A stretch of DNA of 64,000 bases, taken from NCBI RefSeq assembly GCF_042687825.1, contig NZ_JBHUQE010000004.1, forward strand, positions 1-64,000, in the 5' to 3' direction. Position 1 is the stretch's first letter. Every line of letters begins with the position of its first letter. This document shows, piece by piece, positions 45,526 to 55,190 of this stretch. The stretch is from Sedimentitalea sp042687825. Lineage in GTDB: Bacteria > Pseudomonadota > Alphaproteobacteria > Rhodobacterales > Rhodobacteraceae. A program made the position numbers and the translations under genes. The notes below the pieces were generated by a model, which ran no database searches, had not been told where the DNA came from, and saw only the letters and a program-made list of their open reading frames with translations.

Positions 45526-45660
45526 GCGATCGGGGTCTCTGGCTGCGTGTTGCCGCCGGAAAATCATGCGCTTGGGATAGCGTCAAGCATCTGGCGACCA
45601 CGGATGGGTGATTTTTGTCACTGGACCTTGCCGCGCGGGGGCGCTAGATCCGCAAGAGAG

Positions 45661-45746
45661 GCCCAAGTGGCGGAATGGTAGACGCAGGGGATTCAAAATC
45701 CCCCGCCTTTGCGGGCGTGCCGGTTCGAGTCCGGCCTTGGGTACCA
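45661..45746 (+). tRNA. tRNA-Leu (anticodon CAA)
   Basis: This 86-nt class II tRNA includes CCA. The acceptor GCCCAAG pairs with CTTGGGT (first pair G-U). The anticodon loop TTCAAAA gives CAA. A long variable arm (CGCCTTTGCGGGCG region) and GTTCGAGTC T-loop are present. Confidence 0.96.
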
Positions 45747-45806
45747 GCCTCGACGTGACCGATCGCAATCCAGCCTGCCGATGCCTGCGGGTGGCGCAAT
45801 GCCGCT

Positions 45807-46430
45807 CTAGCGGGCGTTTTGATGCGCCGCCCGCCAGCGCGCCCAGTCCTCGGGCGTGTCCAGATCGCGGCGGGCATGTCGGCCGGGCAGGCGGATCAGC
45901 GCCACGCGATTCCCGGCGGCGGCCACCACTTCGCGCCCGCCGCTGTCACCCGAAAGGCGCGCAATACGGGCAAATAGCGGGGCGGCAAACACCACCGGAT
46001 GCCCCGGTTCCCCGTCTTGCGTGGCGCCGCGCCACACCAGAAAATCAGAATTCAAATCAACAGAGTGCAGGACGTTTCTCAAGTCGTCTTCACTCAGGTC
46101 GGGCAGATCCGCCAAAAGCAGCATCGCCGCCCTGGACGATCCTGGCAGGGCCGCAAACCCCGCCCGCAGCGCGGCGTTCATGCCCTCTTCGGCATCGGCG
46201 ACCGGCACGGCTGTGGCGCCGCTGCCGGCTAACGCGCCATAGCGCGCATGCGGGGGCGGCGGCAGGGTCACGATCACCGGGCCACTTGTGACGGCGCGCG
46301 CCAGATCGACCTGTCGACGCAGCAGCGGGCGGCCATCGACCGGCAACATCAGCTTGTCGATGCCGCGCATCCGTCGGGACGCCCCGGCGGCCAGCACGAT
46401 GATCGGAATATCGGCGTCCGGTTTGCTCAT
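45807..46430 (-). CDS. MobA-like nucleotidyltransferase
   Basis: This 207-residue protein begins IIVLAAGASRRMRGIDKLMLPVDGRPLL, the NTP-transferase loop with GxSxRMG-type and Lys. A later LLLADLPDLSEDDLRN matches the metal-Asp motif. It is of the MobA/MocA type that adds GMP or CMP to molybdopterin, but no molybdenum-enzyme gene is near, so the exact nucleotide and acceptor are undecided. Confidence 0.88.
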   Translation of the reverse strand: MSKPDADIPIIVLAAGASRRMRGIDKLMLPVDGRPLLRRQVDLARAVTSGPVIVTLPPPPHARYGALAGSGATAVPVADAEEGMNAALRAGFAALPGSSRAAMLLLADLPDLSEDDLRNVLHSVDLNSDFLVWRGATQDGEPGHPVVFAAPLFARIARLSGDSGGREVVAAAGNRVALIRLPGRHARRDLDTPEDWARWRAAHQNAR

Positions 46431-46464
46431 GCGCCCAGCCTAGAGCGGTCGCCGTGGGATGCAA

Positions 46465-48873
46465 TCAGCCGCGCAGGCGCGTGCCATCGGCGTCAAACAG
46501 CAGCTGGGTGATCAACCGGGCCGGGCGGCGGTCGCCCAGGATCTCGATTTCTGCCGCCAGGCCCTCGGCCAGACGTTCAGTTGGCAGGAACCCCAGGGCC
46601 ACCGAGGTTTCGGTATGGTGGGAATAGCCGCCCGAGGTGCAAAAGCCCTGGACCTGCCCGTCCAGCCAGATGGGTTCATACCCCTGTACATCGGCATCGG
46701 CGGCATCGACGCGAAAGGCGGCCAGACGGCGCGCCGGACCTGTGGCACGCTCGGCCTCGGCCGCCGCCCGGCCGATGAAATCGACCGGCTTGGCAAAGGC
46801 GATGAACCGGTCCAGCCCGGTTTCCGCCGGGGTGTAGTCGGGCGAATATTCCGCCAGCCAACTGCCAAAGAACTTGTCCAGCCGCAGCGACATCATCGCG
46901 CGCATGCCAAAGGGTACCATTTCATGCGCCCGTCCGGCCTGCCACAGTGTGTCCCACAGCTGGCGCTGCGCCATCGGATCGCAATAGATCTCGTATCCCA
47001 GATCGCCGGTATAGCTGACCCGCTGCACCAGACAGTCGGTCATCCCAACGGTCATGGGGCGCACGTCCAGAAACCGCATGTCGCCGATATCGCTGCGCGT
47101 ACAGGCGGCCAGAACCGCGCGGGCCCGCGGTCCTGCGATCTGAAAACCGTTCAGTTTATCACTGATATTTTCAATACTTACGCCATCCTGTTGATGCGTC
47201 GTGAACCAGCGCATGTGATAGGCCTGACTGCCATAGGAAGCGGTCAGCCGAAAGTCGGTATCGGACAGGCACGAGATGGTGAAATCGCCGATCAACCGCC
47301 CTTTGGGCGACAGCATCGGCGTCAGGCTGACCCGGCCCGGCACCGGCACCCGTCCGGCCATGATCCGGTCCAGCCAGTTCCGGGCGCGCGGTCCGCTGAC
47401 GTGGTACTTGCCGAAATTGTGCACCTCGTTGATGCCGACGCCGCCGCGCACGCCGCGCACCTCGCGACCCGTGGCGGCAAAGGCATCCGAGCGGCGAAAG
47501 GACGGGGTTTCATGGCCCGGCTCGTCGCCCTGGGCGAAATAGTTCACCACCTCCAGCCCGTATTGCTGGCCCCAGACCGCGCCCATGCGATCAAATATGT
47601 CATACATGGGCGTGGTGCGGTTGGGGCGCGCAGCGGGCAGTTCCTCGTTCGGATAGGCGACGGAAAAGCGTTTCTGATAGTTTTCGATCACCTTGGGCAG
47701 AGTATAGCCGGGGCTGATCCAGTTGCCGAACCGGGCCACATCCATGGCAAAGACATCGCGTTCCGGCTCGCCCTCGATCATCCATTGCGCCAGAGTCAGG
47801 CCGACGCCGCCGCCCTGGCTGAACCCGGCCATGACGCCGCAGGCCGACCAATAGTTGCGCAGGCCCGGCACCGGACCGACCAGCGGGTTGCCGTCGGGGG
47901 CAAACGTGAACGGGCCGTGGATCACCGTCTTGACCCCGGCGTGTTCCAGAACCGGAAAGCGTTTATACGCGAAATCAATGCTTTCGGCGATCTTGTCAAA
48001 GTCATCCGGCAGCAGTTCGTGGCCAAAGCTCCAGGGCGTGCCCGCCACCGCCCAGGGCCGGCAGGTCTGTTCGTAGAACCCGATGCACAGCCCGCGCCCT
48101 TCTTGCCGCAGATAGCTTTCACCGGCCGGGTCCATGACATGCGGATGTTCCTGCGCGCGCTCGTATATCTGGGGAATATCGTCGGTGACGACATATTGGT
48201 GTTCCATCGGGTGCAGCGGTAGATAGACACCTGCCATGGCGCCGACTTCGCGGGCCCAGAGACCGCCGGCATTGACCACATGTTCGGCATGGATCGTGCC
48301 CTTGTCCGTCACCACGTCCCAGCTGCCATCGGCGCGCGGGTTGGTTTCGCGCACCATGCAATGTGTTTCGATCGCCGCCCCGCCCATCCGGGCGGCCCGG
48401 GCATAGGCATGGGTGGTGCCCGAGGGGTCCAGATGCCCGTCCAGCGGATCATAGAGGGCGCCGATGATACCATCGGTGTTGGTGATCGGCGCAATCCGGC
48501 GGATCTCTTCGGGGCCGACAATTTCGGTGTCCAGCCCCATGAACCGGTGTTTGGCGCGCTCGGCCAGCAGCATGTCGAACCGGTCCCGATTGTCGGCCAG
48601 GGTCACCCCGCCGACATGGTGCAGCCCGCAGGACAGGCCGGTGATCTCCTCGAGCTCCTTGTAGAGACGGATGGTATAGCCCTGCAGTGCGGCCATGTTG
48701 GTATCGCCGTTCAGGGTGTGAAACCCGCCCGCCGCATGCCAGGTCGACCCGCTGGTCAATTCGCTGCGCTCAATCAGCATGACATCGGACCAGCCCAGTT
48801 TCGTCAGGTGATACAGGACCGAACATCCGACGACACCGCCGCCGATCACGACGACGCGGGTGGTGGTTTTCAT
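46465..48873 (-). CDS. FAD oxidoreductase fused to GcvT domain (dimethylglycine/sarcosine dehydrogenase-like) A
   Basis: This 802-residue protein joins a DAO-type FAD domain (VVVIGGGVVGCSVLYHLTKLG at the N-terminus, SGSTWHAAG with the His that often links FAD) to a folate-binding aminomethyltransferase domain in the C-terminal half. It would demethylate dimethylglycine, sarcosine or a similar N-methyl amine and pass the carbon to tetrahydrofolate. It is a paralogue of the gene at 50388, with which it brackets the DUF2254 gene. Its exact substrate is unknown. Confidence 0.92.
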   Translation of the reverse strand: MKTTTRVVVIGGGVVGCSVLYHLTKLGWSDVMLIERSELTSGSTWHAAGGFHTLNGDTNMAALQGYTIRLYKELEEITGLSCGLHHVGGVTLADNRDRFDMLLAERAKHRFMGLDTEIVGPEEIRRIAPITNTDGIIGALYDPLDGHLDPSGTTHAYARAARMGGAAIETHCMVRETNPRADGSWDVVTDKGTIHAEHVVNAGGLWAREVGAMAGVYLPLHPMEHQYVVTDDIPQIYERAQEHPHVMDPAGESYLRQEGRGLCIGFYEQTCRPWAVAGTPWSFGHELLPDDFDKIAESIDFAYKRFPVLEHAGVKTVIHGPFTFAPDGNPLVGPVPGLRNYWSACGVMAGFSQGGGVGLTLAQWMIEGEPERDVFAMDVARFGNWISPGYTLPKVIENYQKRFSVAYPNEELPAARPNRTTPMYDIFDRMGAVWGQQYGLEVVNYFAQGDEPGHETPSFRRSDAFAATGREVRGVRGGVGINEVHNFGKYHVSGPRARNWLDRIMAGRVPVPGRVSLTPMLSPKGRLIGDFTISCLSDTDFRLTASYGSQAYHMRWFTTHQQDGVSIENISDKLNGFQIAGPRARAVLAACTRSDIGDMRFLDVRPMTVGMTDCLVQRVSYTGDLGYEIYCDPMAQRQLWDTLWQAGRAHEMVPFGMRAMMSLRLDKFFGSWLAEYSPDYTPAETGLDRFIAFAKPVDFIGRAAAEAERATGPARRLAAFRVDAADADVQGYEPIWLDGQVQGFCTSGGYSHHTETSVALGFLPTERLAEGLAAEIEILGDRRPARLITQLLFDADGTRLRG

Positions 48874-49002
48874 GGCGTGTCTCCCCTAGGGTTTTCAGGC
48901 AGGATTCCGGGCGTGGTGCCCGGCCGCATGTCGAAGGACGACATCCGGTGTCGTAATTGCCTCGCCGCTCTGGCGGCGGACTGGACGGAAATGGAGTTTC
49001 GG

Positions 49003-50259
49003 ATGCTGTCTACGCTGTTACGCAGGGCCATGCAGATCTCGCGGCGGTTGTATGTGCGGGTGCTGCTGATCGCCTGTCTCAACCTGGTGGTGCTGGTGCT
49101 GGCCAAGGTTCTGGACCCGCTCATTCCTGCCGGCGCCAGCGACGCGATCGGGGCGAAGGCCGTGGATCCGATCCTGCAGACGCTGGCCAGTTCGATGCTG
49201 GCGGTGACGATCTTTTCGCTGACCATCATGACCGGTGCCTTTCGCACCGCATCCAGCCAGTGGAGTCCGCGCACCCATGTCATTCTCAAGGATGACACCA
49301 CCACCCATTCGGTGCTGTCCACCTTCGTCGGGGCCTATCTGTTCGCGCTCCTGGCCATCGTGCTGCGCGCGTCGCATTTCTTTGGTGAGAAAGAGATCGT
49401 GGTGCTGTTCGCGTTCACCATCTGCGTGATTGCGCTGATCGTGATCTCGCTGGTGCGGTGGATTGCCCATCTCGAGGAACTGGGCAGCCTGGACAAGACT
49501 GCGGATCAGGTGCAGGCGCGCGCGACGCGGGCGATGCGGGCTGTGGGCAAACAACCCTGCCTGGGGGCGCAGGTGCTGTCCGACCCCGAGGCAGTGGCAC
49601 GGGCCGGTTTCACGCCGGTCCATGCCCGCAAGGCCGGCTATGTGCAGCAGGTCTTTGTGGCACGGTTGCAGACCTGTGCCGAGGCCGAAGAGGTGCGGAT
49701 CTATGTCACCGCCATGATCGGCGGTTATGTGCAGGCGGGCGGCGTTCTGGGCTATTGCGACGGCATCGGCGAAGTGTCGCAGGCGGCGCGGGTGCTGCGC
49801 GAGTCCATCCTGATCGACTCGGTCCGGTCGTTCCAGCAGGATCCGGGTTTCGGTCTGCTTGTGCTGGGCGAGATTGCCAGCCGGGCGCTGTCGCCCGGTA
49901 TCAACGATCCCGAGACCGCGGTCGCCATGGCGCATCGGCTGGCGACGGTCCTGCTGCTGGCGGCTCCGTCCGGCGGGGAAGGTGACCCGGAGCCGGAGCT
50001 GGATCGGGTCTGGCTGCGGCCACCGGATCTGGACGGGTTCTGCCGCGACAGTTTCGATCGCATTGCCCGTGACGCGGGCGATAAGGTCGAGGTGCATCTG
50101 GCGATTGCGCAGGCTCTGCACGGAGTGACAGAGGCGGAGTCTCCGGCTTTGGCGGCAGCAGCGCGCGCCTGTGCCGGGCGCTGCGCGGCGCGGGCCAAAA
50201 AGGCGCTGGCCGACGATCCGGATCTGGACCGGTACCTATCGGCCATTGCGGCGCGCTGA
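49003..50259 (+). CDS. DUF2254 family membrane protein
   Basis: This 418-residue protein has several N-terminal transmembrane helices (about residues 17-35, 63-80, 100-125, 133-155) followed by a soluble C-terminal half, with family stretches HSVLSTFVGAYLFAL and ALSPGINDPETAVAMAHRLA. GGAG lies 6 bp before this ATG; an in-frame ATG at 48991 adds four residues. Function is unknown; channel-like or stress roles have been suggested for similar proteins. It is transcribed divergently from dehydrogenase A. Confidence 0.87.
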   Translation: MLSTLLRRAMQISRRLYVRVLLIACLNLVVLVLAKVLDPLIPAGASDAIGAKAVDPILQTLASSMLAVTIFSLTIMTGAFRTASSQWSPRTHVILKDDTTTHSVLSTFVGAYLFALLAIVLRASHFFGEKEIVVLFAFTICVIALIVISLVRWIAHLEELGSLDKTADQVQARATRAMRAVGKQPCLGAQVLSDPEAVARAGFTPVHARKAGYVQQVFVARLQTCAEAEEVRIYVTAMIGGYVQAGGVLGYCDGIGEVSQAARVLRESILIDSVRSFQQDPGFGLLVLGEIASRALSPGINDPETAVAMAHRLATVLLLAAPSGGEGDPEPELDRVWLRPPDLDGFCRDSFDRIARDAGDKVEVHLAIAQALHGVTEAESPALAAAARACAGRCAARAKKALADDPDLDRYLSAIAAR

Positions 50260-50268
50260 GGCCGGAAA

Positions 50269-50290
50269 GCGAACGGAATCGCCCGTTCGC
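50269..50290 (+). terminator. Hairpin after the DUF2254 gene
   Basis: GCGAACGG (50269-50276) and CCGTTCGC (50283-50290) pair perfectly around AATCGC, 9 bp after the stop. No T-run follows, so termination is only possible. Confidence 0.4.
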
Positions 50291-50387
50291 GACCGCTGAT
50301 GTCGGAAATCGGCGCTTGCCTCGCGGCGGGGTCAATCAATCTGATCCGTATTAATGCCATCCGGCGTCATCACGCGGAGACCCATCC

Positions 50388-52808
50388 ATGCGGACCCATG
50401 CCCAGGCGGTTGTCATCGGCGGCGGCGTCATCGGCTGCTCGATCCTGTATCATCTGACCAGGCTGGGCTGGACCGACGTGGTTCTTCTGGAGCGTGATGA
50501 ACTGACCAGCGGCAGCACATGGCATGCGGCGGCCAATATCCATGGGTTGCACGACAGCACCAATATCAGCCGTATCCAGCATTACACCATGTCGCTGTAC
50601 AAGTCTCTCGAGGCCGAGACCGGCCAGAGCTGCGGCGTGTTTCAGCCCGGCAGCCTGTATCTGGCCCAGACCGAGTCGCGCGAACATCAGCTGCGGCTGC
50701 AGGCGGCCAAGGCGCGGCTCTATGGCATGAACTTCCACGAGATCGGCCGCGATGAGGCCGAGCGCCTGCACCCGCTGGTCGATTTCGACGGCACCCGCTG
50801 CATCATGTGGGAACCCGAGGGCGGCAATGTCGATCCCAGCGGCGTGACCCAGGCCTATGCTGCCGGGGCCAGGCAGGCGGGTGCCGAAATCCACCGGTTC
50901 TGCCCCGTTACAGCCACCGAACCCCAGCCCGACGGCCGCTGGATCGTGCGCACGCCCAAGGGCGACATCACCACCGATTGGGTGGTGAATGCCGCCGGGT
51001 TGTGGGGCCGCGAAGTGGCGGCGCTGGCCGGAATCAGGCTGCCGTTGCAGCCCACGGAACACCAGTATTTCGTCACCGAGACCATCCCCGAGATTGCCGG
51101 TCTGGACCGCCGCCTGCCGTCGGTCAGCGACCGGGACGGCGAATATTACCTGCGTCAGGAGGGCAAGGGCCTGCTGGTCGGCGCCTATGAACGGGACGTG
51201 CGGTTCTGGGCCGAGGACGGTACACCGCCGGATTTCGCCCACGATCTGTTTCCCGACGATCTGGATCGGATCGAACAGAACATGCTGCGCGCCATCGCCC
51301 GGGTGCCGGTGCTGGGGCAGGCCGGGATCAAGCGGGTGATCAATGGCCCGATGATCTGGTCGCCCGATGCCAATGTGCTGTTCGGACCGGTGCCCGAACA
51401 CAGGGGTTATTTCTGCTGCAACGGCATCATTCCGGGATTCAGCCAGTCCGGCGGCATGGGGCTGATGGCGGCGCAATGGATGGTGCAGGGCGAGACCGAA
51501 TACGACATGTTCGCCTGGGATGTGGCGCGGTTCGGCGACTGGGCCGATGCGGCGTTCACCCGCGCCCGGGTCGCGGACCAATACGCGCACCGCTTTGCCA
51601 TTCATTTTCCCAACGAGGAACGCGCGGCGGGCCGCCCCGTGCGCACCCGTCCCGTGCATGACCTGCAACGGCAGATGGGCGCGGTGATGGGCCTGAACGC
51701 GGGATGGGAACATCCACTGTGGTTCGCCGACGCGCCGGAGGCAGGCGACACCAACGGCTTTACCCGGCAGAACTGGTGGGGACCGGTGGCGGCGGAATGC
51801 CATGTGTTGCGCGAACGCGCGGGCGTCATCGACATCTCGAATTTCGCCCGATACGTGGTCCGGGGGGGCGGCGCCGAGGATTGGCTGAACGCGGTCTTTG
51901 CCAACCGCATGCCGCGCGCCGTGGGCAAATCCTGTCTGACGCCGCTGATCGGCAAACGCGGCGGCATTGCCGGCGATTTCACCGTGACGCGCCTGGCACA
52001 GGACGAATTCTGGATCATCGGATCGGGACTGGCCGAGCGCTATCACCAGCGCTTTTTTCGCGCGGTACCGCTGCCGCCGGGCACCACGTTCCACAGTCAA
52101 ACCGACAGGATGTGCGGTTTCAACATCGCCGGGCCGGACAGCCGGGCGCTGTTGCAGGACCTCAGCGATCGCTCGCTGGAAACGCCGGATTTTCCGTTCA
52201 TGGCGTCGCGCCGGATGCGGGTCGCGGGTGTCGATTGCCTGGCCCTGCGCGTGTCCTTTACCGGCGATCTGGGCTGGGAGCTGCATTGCGCCCAGTCCGA
52301 TCAGGCTGCGCTTTATACGGCCCTGCTGGCCGCCGGGCGCGAACGGGGGGCAGGGCCGGTGGGCAGCAGGGCCCTGATGAATCTGCGCCTTGAAAAGGGC
52401 TATGGCTCGTGGTCGCGGGAATATTCGCCGGAATACCGCCCGCACGAGGTCGGCCTGCAGCGGCTGTGCAAGATGGACAAGGATTTCCTGAACCGTGACG
52501 CGGCGGTCCGCGCATTGGCGGAACCGGCGCGCGAAAGGCTGGTGCTGCTGGCGCTGGATCAGGCCGACACCACGGCCAGCAACGCCGACGCCACCGGTGG
52601 CGAACCGATCTTTCGCGACGGGCAGGGCATCGGGCGGGTGACCTCGGGCGGCTATGGTCACAGCGTCGGCCAGAGCCTGGCCCTTGGCTTTGTCAGAGAC
52701 GCCACGGCGGGCGACCGGGTCGAGGTCATGGTGCTGGGCCGGCCACACCGCGCCACCATCCTGTCCGAACCGCCCTTTGACCCCAAGGGCCTGCGCCTGC
52801 GCGCCTGA
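50388..52808 (+). CDS. FAD oxidoreductase fused to GcvT domain (dimethylglycine dehydrogenase-like) B
   Basis: This 806-residue paralogue of protein A has the same order: FAD domain (VVIGGGVIGCSILYHLTRLGW, SGSTWHAAANIHGL) then folate-binding GcvT-like domain (SFTGDLGWELH, RLEKGYGSWSREYSPEYRP). The likely reaction is oxidative N-demethylation coupled to methylene-tetrahydrofolate. It differs from A in the segment after the FAD-linking His (AAANIHGL versus AAGGFHTL), so the two probably have different substrates. Confidence 0.92.
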   Translation: MRTHAQAVVIGGGVIGCSILYHLTRLGWTDVVLLERDELTSGSTWHAAANIHGLHDSTNISRIQHYTMSLYKSLEAETGQSCGVFQPGSLYLAQTESREHQLRLQAAKARLYGMNFHEIGRDEAERLHPLVDFDGTRCIMWEPEGGNVDPSGVTQAYAAGARQAGAEIHRFCPVTATEPQPDGRWIVRTPKGDITTDWVVNAAGLWGREVAALAGIRLPLQPTEHQYFVTETIPEIAGLDRRLPSVSDRDGEYYLRQEGKGLLVGAYERDVRFWAEDGTPPDFAHDLFPDDLDRIEQNMLRAIARVPVLGQAGIKRVINGPMIWSPDANVLFGPVPEHRGYFCCNGIIPGFSQSGGMGLMAAQWMVQGETEYDMFAWDVARFGDWADAAFTRARVADQYAHRFAIHFPNEERAAGRPVRTRPVHDLQRQMGAVMGLNAGWEHPLWFADAPEAGDTNGFTRQNWWGPVAAECHVLRERAGVIDISNFARYVVRGGGAEDWLNAVFANRMPRAVGKSCLTPLIGKRGGIAGDFTVTRLAQDEFWIIGSGLAERYHQRFFRAVPLPPGTTFHSQTDRMCGFNIAGPDSRALLQDLSDRSLETPDFPFMASRRMRVAGVDCLALRVSFTGDLGWELHCAQSDQAALYTALLAAGRERGAGPVGSRALMNLRLEKGYGSWSREYSPEYRPHEVGLQRLCKMDKDFLNRDAAVRALAEPARERLVLLALDQADTTASNADATGGEPIFRDGQGIGRVTSGGYGHSVGQSLALGFVRDATAGDRVEVMVLGRPHRATILSEPPFDPKGLRLRA

Positions 52809-52845
52809 ATTCGGCGCCGTTGACCGGTCGGGGCGGCGTGCAGGC

Positions 52846-54153
52846 CTAAAGGGGGCGGATTTTCAGCCCTGTGATCCGGTTGCCGTCGCGGGCCATCACT
52901 TCGAACCGGAACCCGTGGAACGAGAACACCTGGCCGATGGTCGGGATCATCTGGGCTTCGTGGATGACCAGCCCGGCGATGGTGTTGGCCTCGTCATCGG
53001 GCAGGTTCCACTCGGTGGCGCGGTTCAGGTCGCGAATGGTCATCGCGCCATCGACGATGAACTGACCATCCTCGGTACGGGTGACGGGTATCTCGGAATC
53101 CGGGTCGAATTCGTCGGTGATCTCGCCGACGATCTCTTCGAGAATGTCCTCGAGCGTGATCAGCCCTTGCAGGCTGCCATATTCATCGACCACCAGGGCG
53201 AAATGCGTGCGCATCCGCAGGAACTGGCGCATCTGGTCGTCCAGCGTGGTGGTCTCGGGTACGAAATAGGGCGGCATCGCCACATCGGTGATCTTGAAGC
53301 GGCTCAGCGGTCGGGCAGCACCTTCGCTGCCGCTGACCTGCTTGTACATGGCGCGCAGCAAGTCCTTGGCATGCACCACGCCAATGATGTTCTCGGGCTC
53401 GCCCTTGAACACCGGCAGGCGGGTATGCGGGCTGTCCAGACACTGCTGCAGGATCTCTTCAGGGCTGTTCTCGGCGTCGATCATCTCGATGCCCGAGCGG
53501 TGCAGCATGATTTCCTCGACCGCGCGGTCGCCCAGATCCAGCGCCCCCAGGATGCGGTCGCGATCCTCTTTCTGCACCACGCCCTCGGAATGGCCCAGTT
53601 GCAGCGCGCCGACGATTTCCTCGCGCACCGCCAGGATATGGCTGTCCGGATCGACCTCGACGCCGAAAACATGCAGAACCCCGCGCACCAGCAGCCGAAC
53701 CGCCGCCACGACCGGGGCAAAGACCATCACCACCAGCGCAATCACCGGCGCCACGGCGGCGGCGGCCTTTTCCGAGTTGATGATGGCATAGGTCTTGGGC
53801 AGGACTTCGGCAAAGACCAGCACCAGAACCGTCATCACCAGTGTCGCCATCGCGACCCCGGTTTCGCCAAAGGCGCGGGTAAAGAGGGCGGTGGCCAGCG
53901 AGGTCGCCAGGATGTTGACCAGATTGTTGCCCAGCAGCACCGAGCCGATCAGGCGTTCGTTGTCCTCGGTGATCTTCAGCGCCTTTTCGGCGCCGCGCGA
54001 TCCCTTGTCGGCCTGGCTGCGCAGCTTGCCGCGCGAGGCGGCGGTCAGGGCGGTTTCCGAGCCCGAGAAAAACGCCGACAGGACCAGCAGCAGCAGAATG
54101 GCCCCGCCGGTGATCCAAAAGGCCGTGTCCAGTGCAGGTATGGCTGTGTCCAT
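52846..54153 (-). CDS. CNNM/CorC family transporter (DUF21, CBS pair, CorC_HlyC)
   Basis: This 435-residue protein has a DUF21 membrane domain (FWITGGAILLLLVLSAFFSGSETALTAASR, then GNNLVNILATSLATALF). A CBS pair follows near residues 215-340 (MLHRSGIEMIDAENSPEEIL, PVFKGEPENIIGVVHAKDLL). A C-terminal CorC_HlyC domain ends in ITGLKIRPL. Members are linked to magnesium or cobalt efflux and are often miscalled hemolysins. It is encoded just after xerD on the same strand. Confidence 0.94.
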   Translation of the reverse strand: MDTAIPALDTAFWITGGAILLLLVLSAFFSGSETALTAASRGKLRSQADKGSRGAEKALKITEDNERLIGSVLLGNNLVNILATSLATALFTRAFGETGVAMATLVMTVLVLVFAEVLPKTYAIINSEKAAAAVAPVIALVVMVFAPVVAAVRLLVRGVLHVFGVEVDPDSHILAVREEIVGALQLGHSEGVVQKEDRDRILGALDLGDRAVEEIMLHRSGIEMIDAENSPEEILQQCLDSPHTRLPVFKGEPENIIGVVHAKDLLRAMYKQVSGSEGAARPLSRFKITDVAMPPYFVPETTTLDDQMRQFLRMRTHFALVVDEYGSLQGLITLEDILEEIVGEITDEFDPDSEIPVTRTEDGQFIVDGAMTIRDLNRATEWNLPDDEANTIAGLVIHEAQMIPTIGQVFSFHGFRFEVMARDGNRITGLKIRPL

Positions 54154-54226
54154 TGCGGTCGCTATCGTTTCCTTGTGTCCCGCCGGTTATGGGCATCCGG
54201 CGGGCGGCAATCAAGGGGGGCGGCCG

Positions 54227-55189
54227 TCACGAGTCCGAACCGGTGGGCTTTGCGCCCCGGGCCAGCGGGTGATGCTGCAGCACCAGTTCGGTCAGCCGGT
54301 CATCCAGCACATGGGTATAGATCTCGGTCGTGGCGATGTCGGCATGGCCCAGCAGGGTCTGGATCGACCGCAGGTCGGCGCCGTTGGCCAGCAGATGCGT
54401 GGCAAAGGCATGCCGCAGCGTGTGCGGGGTGACGCGGGCCGGATCGACGCCGCCATTGACCGCCAGTTGTTTGATCAACTGGAAAAAGCGGTGCCGGGTC
54501 AGGTGGCCGGCCTTGCCGCGCGACGGAAACAGATAGGGCGAGGGCGCTGCCCCCCTCGCCACGCATTCGGCCTTATCGCTGTCGCGGGTCTCGATCCATC
54601 GGGTCAGCGCGCTGCGGGCCGGGGGCGACAGCGGCACCATGCGTTCGCGGCCGCCCTTGCCCCGGATCAGCAGCATGCGCGGATCGCCGCGCGCCGCCGA
54701 GACCGGCAGCCCCACCAGTTCGGTAACCCGCATGCCGGTGGCATAGAGCAGTTCGATCAGGCAGGTGTTGCGCAGCCGGTCCTGCGGGCTGCGCCCGGTT
54801 TCGCGGGCGGCGGCCAGCAGGCGGTCGACCTCGACCACCTCCAGCGTTCTGGGCAGGCGCTTGTCGCGCCCGGGTCCGCGAATCTGGATCGCCGGGTTAT
54901 CGGCGCGCCAACCTTCCTCGAAGGCAAACCGGTACAGTTGGCGGATCGCCGACAGACGCCGGGCGCGGGTCGATTTCGCCAGGCCCTGCGCGTCGCAATG
55001 GATCAGATAGGTTTCGATCTGTTCGCGGGTGGCCACGGCAAAACCGCTGTCATGCTGCTTGAGCCAGGCCGCGACATCCTTAAGGTCGCGGCCATAGGCC
55101 AGCAGCGTGTTGGTGGCGGCCCCCAGTTCGGCCGCCTGCGCCTCGAGAAAGGTCGAGATCCACTGGGCGGCACTGTCGGGGGCGGACAT
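54227..55189 (-). CDS. xerD: Tyrosine recombinase XerD
   Basis: This 320-residue chromosome-dimer resolvase has the catalytic set: Arg in LLYATGMRVTELVGLP, His-x-x-Arg in TPHTLRHAFATHLLANGADLRSIQ, and His plus Tyr nucleophile in LLGHADIATTEIYTHV. The SAM-like N-terminal domain with FLEAQAAELGAATNTLLAYGRDL is XerD-like. I read it as the housekeeping recombinase rather than a phage integrase, because the neighbours are core genes and no attachment site is seen. Start is at MSAPDSAAQW; the preceding stop ends one base away. Confidence 0.93.
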   Translation of the reverse strand: MSAPDSAAQWISTFLEAQAAELGAATNTLLAYGRDLKDVAAWLKQHDSGFAVATREQIETYLIHCDAQGLAKSTRARRLSAIRQLYRFAFEEGWRADNPAIQIRGPGRDKRLPRTLEVVEVDRLLAAARETGRSPQDRLRNTCLIELLYATGMRVTELVGLPVSAARGDPRMLLIRGKGGRERMVPLSPPARSALTRWIETRDSDKAECVARGAAPSPYLFPSRGKAGHLTRHRFFQLIKQLAVNGGVDPARVTPHTLRHAFATHLLANGADLRSIQTLLGHADIATTEIYTHVLDDRLTELVLQHHPLARGAKPTGSDS

Positions 55190-55190
55190 G

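Noticed and set aside
54227..55189. Tyrosine recombinase as a sign of an integrated element
   Set aside because: The sequence is XerD-like, the neighbours are core genes, and no attachment repeats or phage genes are present.
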